From: Glandiceps talaboti
Lineage: Eukaryota; Hemichordata; Enteropneusta; Spengelidae
Assembly (NCBI RefSeq): GCF_964340395.1
Contig: NC_135559.1
Location: 18,790,050 to 18,854,049 of the forward strand
DNA length: 64,000 nucleotides
Direction of reading: 5' to 3'
The notes beneath the pieces are model-generated. The model saw only the letters and a list, made by a program, of their open reading frames with translations, did not search any database and was not told the origin of the DNA. Below are positions 57,387 to 64,000 of this stretch, piece by piece (positions within the stretch are counted from its first letter, which is position 1; the number at the start of each line of letters is the position of its first letter). A program made the translations under genes and the position numbers.

Positions 57387-58121
57387 CTAAAGCAGACCTT
57401 GAATGTCGTTCACTGAGGTTATCCTGATTGCTCTACTTTCTTCGTTCTTTCTCACCAATATGTTTCCGTTCATGGTCCAAATAAATTTCCATTGTAGAGA
57501 CTTCTTCTTTTCGTTTGCTTTGTAGAAAAGTTGTTTGTTGGCGGGACTCAGGTTCTCGTTGATATAGATTCTGGTATCAGTGTGGTTGTCAATGTTCATG
57601 TCTCTTGTAGATTTGTTCTTGATGTGATTTCGGGCAGAATATATGTTATTCCGGATGGTTCTTCTGGTAAACTTGACGATTATTGGAGCTGGTCTTGGGT
57701 GTGGGTGTGCATGTGTTCTGGACGGTAAACGGTGACTGATGCCAATGTCGCCCGTTGAGATGTGGATGCCGGCTGAATTGGCGACTTTTACTACCAGAGA
57801 GTCGGTATCTTTGTCAGGCTGCTCTGGGACACCGTGTATCTCTAAGTTGTTTCGCCTTGTGTACTGTTGTAGATCCCACAGTTCTTGTTGTGTTGTGGTT
57901 AGGTTGTCGTTTATGGATACTAGTTGTTCTGTCAAGCTTTTGTTTTCTGCCTCAATGTTTTCCATTCGTTCCTTGTACATAGAAAGTACTAATATTTCGA
58001 CGGATGCCTGTAGGTCATTAAGCTTCCTTTCTACGCTTGGTATTTTTTCAATCTTGTCACTCAGTGATGCTAGCGTTGACAAGATCTGGGAAAACTGGCT
58101 TTGTTCTTCTCGGTCGGCCAT
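57387..58121 (-). CDS. LINE ORF1-like protein: coiled coil plus RRM-like domain
   Basis: An uninterrupted 244-residue minus-strand frame starting MADREEQSQFSQILSTLASL. Residues about 10-95 are heptad-rich (SDKIEKIPSVERKLNDL). Then comes the hallmark LQQYTRRNNLEIHGVPEQ, followed by an RRM-like segment with HRLPSR, IIVKFTRRTIRNNIY and ISVN-type end (RAIRITSVNDIQGLL). This is the RNA-binding chaperone class of ORF1 found in several LINE clades. Just upstream, in other frames, are MKCNDCGQSGG and DLCKKCEARRFP, remains of an N-terminal CxxC zinc motif. No ORF2 follows, so it is a lone ORF1 or a truncated copy. Confidence 0.65.
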   Translation of the reverse strand: MADREEQSQFSQILSTLASLSDKIEKIPSVERKLNDLQASVEILVLSMYKERMENIEAENKSLTEQLVSINDNLTTTQQELWDLQQYTRRNNLEIHGVPEQPDKDTDSLVVKVANSAGIHISTGDIGISHRLPSRTHAHPHPRPAPIIVKFTRRTIRNNIYSARNHIKNKSTRDMNIDNHTDTRIYINENLSPANKQLFYKANEKKKSLQWKFIWTMNGNILVRKNEESRAIRITSVNDIQGLL

Positions 58122-58259
58122 CTTGTCTTTGTCTTGGTGCTTACTTGAACTTGAACTTGGAGCTGGGAACCGCCTCGCCTCACATTTCTTGCAAAGGTCA
58201 AGGTCTCCTTGGCAAATTTAGACGTACTCCTCCTGACTGGCCACAATCATTACATTTCA

Positions 58260-59165
58260 TCTTGCTGTACTTTGGGATGATTTACTGGGCTTGCAATGGT
58301 AATTTTAGCGATTTTATACAGAGCGTTTTTCAAAAGCTGTTACTACCCATACGCCCATTGTCTTCTGGAATGATATTCAATGATCTCAGTTTACGCAGTA
58401 AGTAAATTGCAATATATTTTCATTCAAATATCTGTCTTGTTATGAAGTCATTTTTAAGGCAATATGGAAAGATGTAGACTTAAAATGTTTTCCTTGTACT
58501 TCTTGAAAACAGAACAAAAGCATTGGTTGCAACTTTGTTTTGTGCTAATCAAATGAATTGTGCACCAACCCTGTCACTCTGTACTCTCTCAACATCACCG
58601 TATGAGGGCGCCATACAGCAGTAAAGTAATTGCCTCCTTTTCTCGCACTATGGTCAAATTAGATATCTAATATGGATATATTATTTCGTTATATGCTTGC
58701 TTAATTGCTTGGCTGGCTCACTCACTCAGCCATCCAATCAGTTGCTCACAAGAGATGTAGCATTCGCCACACACAAAAAAATTCTTACTCGGTCGCTCAC
58801 TCGCACATTAGAGGAAATAACATTCAAGAAATGGATAAATTTGTTAGAAAACAATCATTGAATTTACTTTATTGCATTAATTGTTATACACTTTCATTTA
58901 TCCACTGATTGTTTATTATGATTCAAATTATCCACCATAGTGTGTTTTTCTTGGAAATATATCCTAACGATTGCTATGGTGACTAATATACCATCTATCA
59001 AATAACCTAATTTACCAACTAACACGTATTTAACACACAACTTAAGTTAACATAGGAATACTGAACTATTCTTCTGAACATCTTGAAAGTGTACATTAGC
59101 ACAAAAACGTTGAACAATATTATCAAAAATTGGAGTAACTGGAGTAAATTAAGTTAACAAATGTG
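58260..59165. other. Non-coding stretch
   Basis: No supported gene. Around 58690-58800 there is loosely repeated TTGCT/GGCTGGCTCACTCACTC sequence. Confidence 0.4.
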
Positions 59166-59510
59166 AACCTATAGCAACCTTTTTGAACAACACGAATTTA
59201 GTGTAAATGCCACAAAATCATCGATCAATATAAACACAATAAGTTGAACTATTTCATTCATCTGTTTGATTACGTATTCATCATTTCTTGCGTCAAAAAA
59301 ATGTAAGTGATAAAGAACCAGCCCAGTTTTGCCTCTTGCAGTCGTAGCCATGCGTGTATCCATTTTGGATTGATGAACTTCTCGCGTATGGCTTGGATAA
59401 GCCCACTTCCACTGCCAGCGTCGTGAACAAGTCTTCGGATACTTACTTCTTCTATGTGAGGCATGTTTTGGACAATGCCTGGCCGAATGTAAATCATGAC
59501 AAGAGGTTCT

Positions 59511-59696
59511 TTATCGACGACACCCTTGAAAAATTTGCGGACATCTCTCAGACGGGTACGTGATGACATATTTGTGTTGATAGTGTGATTGTTTAATTAT
59601 GTCCTCCAATAGTGTGAAGGGATGTGCTGGTCTGTTATATTCAGCATCATTTGGTGGTGGTGGTGGTGGTGGTGGTGGTGGTGGTGGTGGTGGTGG

Positions 59697-59746
<50 letters not shown>

Positions 59747-59999
59747 CAGCATTCAGGCCATATCCAGTATCTAACAGGTTACTTTCGTGTTCCTCTGCAG
59801 TTGTATTATTATTATTACAACCACTTTCTTCTGCTGATTTTTCTTGGCCTTCTTCATTATTTGTCATTGACTGAGTCAGTGGTCTTTCTTGAGCCAAGTC
59901 ACCATGAGCAGGATAGTGGATATTTATTTCCGTAAGAATGTCAGCTAGCATCTCGGATGAAATATCAAGGCTGACAGTGTTCACCATCACCTTCTGCAA
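59511..59999 (-). CDS. PolyQ/polyP linker region of the Ginger1-like element
   Basis: After TVSLDISSEMLADILTEINI comes an acidic, Asn-rich stretch, then about 18 Gln and 15 Pro encoded by adjoining (TGT)n and (GGT)n arrays (59651-59746 on the plus strand), and HPFTLLEDIIKQSHYQHKYV. The C-terminal continuation MSSRTRLRDVRKFFKG to WIHAWLRLQEAKLGWF lies in an overlapping frame (59569-59270). Array length change could have caused the frame offset. Confidence 0.5.
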
Positions 60000-60393
60000 A
60001 GTGTCCGATTGTTAAGACAGGCAAGTCTGCATTATAAGTGCCACTTGCTGACACTAGTGTTGTAGCATTTTGTCCTAAACTTGACAAAACAATAAACTGT
60101 ACATTAAACATACTTGACATTGCCATGAGTGTTATGTGATCACCGTATGCACCAATTCGAGACATCTGAGAGAGGTATTGAAACCATGGAATGTTAATAA
60201 AATGATATAAGTGGAGGCCATCAGAATTAAATGGGTTTGCACGGATAAAATCGACGACGTCTTTTCTAAGACTGTCAGACGAACGAAATAATCCAATCGT
60301 CATAAGTTGCTCTGCCACAGCAGCAAACTGACAATTGCCATCTGGTTCTGGATCATACCTTAACGTTACACCATTTTCCGTAAATGACGTCAA
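59965..60393 (-). CDS. OTU-like cysteine protease domain
   Basis: A 142-residue open stretch. DPEPDGNCQFAAVAEQLM is the OTU catalytic box with the Asp and Cys. AYGDHITLMAMSSMF and VQFIVLSS are the conserved middle strands, and LTIGHFAEGDGEHCQP is the C-terminal box, where the catalytic His is usually in a G-x-H-Y/F context. OTU proteases cleave ubiquitin chains. In transposon proteins the role is unclear: self-processing or evasion of ubiquitin control have been suggested for similar fusions. It follows the integrase core in the same direction. Confidence 0.75.
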   Translation of the reverse strand: MTSFTENGVTLRYDPEPDGNCQFAAVAEQLMTIGLFRSSDSLRKDVVDFIRANPFNSDGLHLYHFINIPWFQYLSQMSRIGAYGDHITLMAMSSMFNVQFIVLSSLGQNATTLVSASGTYNADLPVLTIGHFAEGDGEHCQP

Positions 60394-60535
60394 GAAATCT
60401 TCATGTGTCTTTACTATAAAATATTTATTACTATTATTTCTGACTCTTTTTCCATGATCGTTCTCTTTCTACTGTTGCTTTTTGCATTTCTCACTCGATC
60501 GTTTGATTATTGCATTTTGCGACTTGAGTGTTGAG

Positions 60536-61227
60536 TTAGCTGCTCTTTTTCTTCTCAATTTTACTGTTCTTTGGTATTGTGTATAATCGCTCGTATTCGG
60601 CATGATGCGAGATAGTTGTTCTCTCGTTTCTTACCCGCTCACTTGATTTATTCGCCTTATCGCCTTTGTATTTCCTGCCATAATATACTTCAAATGGCGT
60701 TTGATAACCCCACTCTCTTGGATCGTCGTTGAGCAAACGATTGTACTGTCCTATTTGCTTCACCCAGTTAACGCCTTTATCACCCATCATTGTTAGATCA
60801 TATGCTATTTTTGATCGAAGGGATCTGTGACTTCTTTCGACTTTTCCTTGCGACTGGGGATGATATGGTCTACTACTAACTATTTTTATAGACATTTTTG
60901 ACGCCAGTTTCTTTACCGCACCTTCAATTCTGACCCACGATCACATTGTAGAACTCGTGGTGGACCGTGTTGCTGATATATGGAGAATAAACAGTTTGAT
61001 AATGCACGGCTGTCTTTGTCCATTAGTGGTTCTAGGAATATAAATCTACCGGCATATTTTTGCATATCAATGAGGTCGATCTGATGTCGAACCTGTACTG
61101 CACGAGTTTTTATTGGTTTCATTATAGGTTGGTTTCGGAATCTCCCGAATAACCTTTGGTTTACAGTTTTTTCATTCAGAATTTTCTGGATCTTCTTCTC
61201 GTTCACACTTGTAAATGTTCTACTCAA
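60536..61227 (-). pseudogene. Integrase (rve) core of the Ginger1-like element
   Basis: The first catalytic region has QVRHQIDLIDM and YAGRFIFLEPLMDKDSRAL, the second VLQCDRGSEL, and the third SRPYHPQSQGKVERSHRSLR, giving D, D and E in the order of the DDE fold. NRLLNDDPREWGYQTPFEVY follows, a pattern I remember from KRBA2-like integrase proteins of invertebrates. Upstream, KIQKILNEKTVNQRLFGRF is the usual pre-core helix text. The segments occupy two frames, so the copy is not intact as read. Confidence 0.7.
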
Positions 61228-61300
61228 TTTAATATTAAGTTTCCGTGCCCCAGTCCCTTGCTGGCGTGATATTCTTTGCTTACAGCTTTGCCTATATCTT

Positions 61301-61588
61301 TTATTTGTAGTACGCGCTTCTTTCGATAGAAAAGAACTTCAGAACCACCCTCTCTTCTGATCTTGAATCTTTCCCACGCCAGTATCGCACAACGACAGCT
61401 CTTTGGAGACGACTACTTTCATGCACCGGCATCCTAAATGTTCCCTTTGTCAGTTGTATGATGGTTTCATACGTCACTTCATCCATAGGGTGACAACGAC
61501 TTCGGTCTGTCTTGTCGCCTCGACAAGCAATGACAAGAAGACATATCAAGACGGATAGTTCCAGATATAGCCTCATCTTCCGTTTCAC
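61301..61588 (-). CDS. N-terminal segment of the Ginger1-like element
   Basis: An open frame with an apparent hydrophobic start (LYLELSVLICLLVIACRG), then CHPMDEVTYETIIQLTKGTF and RYWRGKDSRSEERVV. The start is uncertain because an acceptor-like site lies just ahead, so the hydrophobic run need not be a signal peptide. No domain is recognised. Confidence 0.4.
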   Translation of the reverse strand: MKRKMRLYLELSVLICLLVIACRGDKTDRSRCHPMDEVTYETIIQLTKGTFRMPVHESSRLQRAVVVRYWRGKDSRSEERVVLKFFSIERSAYYK

Positions 61589-61600
61589 CTGACAGTACCT

Positions 61601-62400
61601 GAAAAATAATGTAATTAACTATTAAGCCTTAATGTAATTCTTTTTGTTCCGGTTACCCAACCCCACCTAGCTTTTTTTTATGTATTCGAGAAAAAAAATA
61701 AAATCGCAAAAATAGTGAAGTCTCACGAGAAATAGTTGATACGGAAACTGACATCAACCTTTAAAAAACACGAAATAAAACTTCTTCCAATCTGCAATGG
61801 CTGCACATCTGATAGGAAGAAACCAATAACACACAGAGACCATTTGGAAAATAATGGAAAACCTGAACTAGACACTCATTAAAAAATATAAATAAAAATA
61901 AAATAAAAAAATCTACCTACCCCACCTATTCATGATCACCCCACATAATTGAGCGTAATCGAAACCACAACATTTTTTAGTAGGCCTTACTGATTAAAAA
62001 TAGTTCCGTTTACTCTTTAGACTTTATATTTACTTTTCACATCTAATATCGATGAAATTATAGGTTCTCGCTTTTTTCTGAGATGTTCATATGACCATCA
62101 CCTAGGTTTTCTGAGAATTAATACACATGCTATTACCTTCGCATCAATGTGTTATAAATTTTAAGTCATATCATGGTTGAGATTACTTTCAATTTCATGG
62201 AACATCAGGACTAATTGCCTGTGCTGCTGTATCATCAATGTACATGTACATAAAATATATGAATTAGGCGGAAATCGTTTATAAAAAGCAGAAAAAGTAC
62301 GCCAAAATTGACCTCTGTGCCACGCCAACTCAAACAGGAAGAGAATCGTCTAGGCTAGGATTCCAATAAACGGTACAGACAGAGTTGTTTTCAAGCTATG
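61601..62400. other. Non-coding AT-rich stretch
   Basis: No gene is supported. Possible 5' side of the minus-strand Ginger1-like element; I found no terminal inverted repeat. Confidence 0.35.
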
Positions 62401-62403
62401 ATA

Positions 62404-63560
62404 TACCAGATTTAAACTGAAAGCCTCCCGTAAGGGAATCACTAATTATGCAAATAACTCATTAAACTAAAAAAAACTATGGTAACAGGCTTTGTTTTTT
62501 GGACAAGCGTGCTTTCTTAGGTTAATGTATGTAAGAGTGTATGATACTGCTTAATTACTGAATATCGTTCATTATTCAAAATACTCATTAAAGGAAAAAG
62601 TGTAGCAACAAACTTCATAGGACAGGTGCGTATTATTATGGTTGATGTACGTATCATATTATACGAAATTTGAAGCTTGCATTTGTAAGATACAACCTAG
62701 TAACCTAAATTCATTAATAAAACTAAGCTATATAAAAGATTTTATAGGACATACCCGCTTTGTTATGGTTAACGTATGTACTAAATTGTATTGAAATTGA
62801 AGTATGCAGTCTTAAGATATAGCCTAATTACCGAAAATCATTAATTATGCAAATTATTCATTAACACTGTAAAGTACATCAACTAACTTTATAGGACATA
62901 CACAATTTGTTATGGTTAATGTATGTACTGAATTGTATTGAAATTGAAATATGCAGTCGTAAGATATAGCCTAATTACCAAGAATCATTAGTTATGCAAA
63001 TTATTCATTAACACTGAAAGGTACACCAACAAGCTTTACAGGACATATGCGATTGTTATGTTTAACGTGTGTACTGAATTATATTGAAATTGAAGTATCT
63101 TGATATTCTTAAGATATAGCCTAATTACCAAATATGATTAATTATGCAAATTATTCATTAACACTAAGGTACATAAACAAACTTGATAGGACATATGCGT
63201 TTTTTGTGGTCAACGTATGTGCTAAATTATATTGAAATTGAAGTATGTATTCTTAAGATATAGCCTAATTACCAAAATAATAATTATGCAAATTATTCAT
63301 TAACGCTGTAAGATATATCAACGAATTTTATAGGACAAATGTATGTTGTTATGTTTAACGAATATACTAAATTATATTGAAATTGAAGTATGCAGTCTTA
63401 AGATATTGCGTAATTACTTGATTTCATTAATATGCAAATTTCTCTAATTAAACATCAACAGATCTGGCTCAAAACCTAATCAGGTCTAGCTATTACCCTA
63501 AAGATTATATATCCCACATTTCATTACAATGTAATCTGCCGATTTTTAGAAAATGATGAC

Positions 63561-63591
<31 letters not shown>

Positions 63592-63655
63592 CACAGACAC
63601 ACAGACACACACAGACACACATTCCCCTTTTAATACCTCCCGTACCCTTGTAAAA
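62404..63655 (-). repeat. Inverted copy of the minisatellite element, holding the empty LTR target site
   Basis: The reverse complement of this stretch starts with CCTCCCGTATT-type sequence and (TCTG)n, then about six blocks at ~147-bp spacing (the word TTATGCAAATTATTCATTAA recurs near 62844, 62992, 63141, 63283 and, in part, 63430). It ends ACCATAG, TTTAGTTTAATGAGTTATTT and GATTCCCTTACGGGAGG. It matches 38268-39147 plus 51236-51345 without the LTR element; CTTG occurs once, as CAAG at 62504-62507. Confidence 0.85.
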
Positions 63656-64000
63656 ATGAACAATAATACATTTTCTCACAACTTCAGCAATAAAATATCG
63701 TGTTTAACAAGATCAAATGTCTTTAAAAAATCTACCTCAAGTAAACTTTTTTTACCTACTTACATTTAACTTAAGTAGGTTTCCTCTATCACTATTTTGA
63801 TACCATTAGTTAGTAGTTGTGAGGGCTGTTTGGCATAAATTAAACCAACAAAAAACAATGGTACAAAGAGTCAAATTAGTCACAACTATCCCGATCGGGA
63901 TCAATAAGCCAAGTACATTATATGCTTACACTGCATATCGTATCTTAGGGGGTTTGAGCTGAACGACCTCGTGTGATTTTAGAGAGTCCAGGAAATGTGT
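63656..64000. other. Window end, no feature recognised
   Basis: AT-rich sequence without a supported gene; the (CAGA)n/(CACA)n run belongs to the repeat just before it. Confidence 0.4.

Larger units (their letters stand above)
59169..61600 (-). mobile_element. Ginger1-like DNA transposon remnant: integrase-type transposase plus OTU protease
   Basis: Reading leftward: an N-terminal segment (61588-61301), an rve integrase core (about 61227-60536), an OTU cysteine-protease domain (60393-59965), a polyQ/polyP linker (around 59650-59750) and a C-terminal segment (59569-59270). Ginger1 transposons are known to join a Gypsy-like DDE integrase with OTU or other protease domains. The coding is split over several frames. 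An acceptor-like TTTTTCAG near 61600 hints at a further exon upstream, which I cannot find. I see no terminal inverted repeats. Confidence 0.6.

Noticed and set aside
57531-58405. Plus-strand frames of 65-160 residues
   Set aside because: They are antisense shadows of the LINE ORF1.
59599-59935. Plus-strand frames with polyGly, polyCys or polyVal
   Set aside because: They are shadows of the (GGT)n(TGT)n array coding for polyP and polyQ on the minus strand.

Overview
The window looks like AT-rich nuclear DNA from an invertebrate animal, probably marine. The signs are spliced genes with consensus introns, dense microsatellites, CR1/L2-type LINEs, a tyrosine-recombinase retrotransposon, a Penelope-like element, a chromodomain Gypsy element with an envelope gene, and a Ginger1-like transposon with an OTU protease. 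I cannot name the species. Most of the 64 kb is transposable-element sequence. I see two well-supported host genes and one short host ORF.

Region by region. 1-11.2 kb: a decayed copy of a large uncharacterised protein gene, split by a Ngaro/PAT-type element with split direct repeats. That element is split by a 'GCTACC' inverted-repeat element, which holds a TTAA-flanked element, so the nest is four deep. 11.9-13.7 kb: a Penelope-like fossil between direct repeats. 14-15.5 kb: a LINE scrap and a minisatellite element next to a CTGT microsatellite. 16.4-20 kb: the 3' exons of a plus-strand single-pass immunoglobulin-superfamily membrane protein. 20.3-23.5 kb: a 5'-truncated LINE with a perfect 15-bp target duplication, a MITE, a short P2X7-C-like gene ending at a palindrome, and an element with perfect 58-bp inverted repeats that carries a histone-type 3' stem-loop. 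26.5-32.7 kb: a minus-strand, seven-exon gene for a 766-residue THAP protein with a transposase-like core; all splice phases agree and no stop interrupts it. 33-37.5 kb: two LINE 3' ends, AT microsatellites, a hairpin and a 20-bp minisatellite.

39.15-51.23 kb: a 12.1-kb LTR element of the Ty3/Gypsy group with 691-bp LTRs that are about 99% identical. It has gag, protease, RT, RNase H, integrase with chromodomain, an unrecognised 344-residue ORF and an F-type envelope ORF. It sits in one copy of a ~147-bp-unit repeat; a second copy, inverted, at 62.4-63.7 kb still shows the empty target site. 51.4-57.3 kb: further repeats and three related foldback elements. 57.4-58.2 kb: a LINE ORF1. 59.2-61.6 kb: a minus-strand Ginger1-like integrase/OTU element with polyQ and polyP tracts.

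The host genes show no sign of working as a pathway. The window is best read as two or three host loci scattered in a repeat-rich region, several of them cut or decorated by insertions. Exon boundaries are my own reading of splice consensus, phase and reading frame. Family names rest on motif recognition, without searches.
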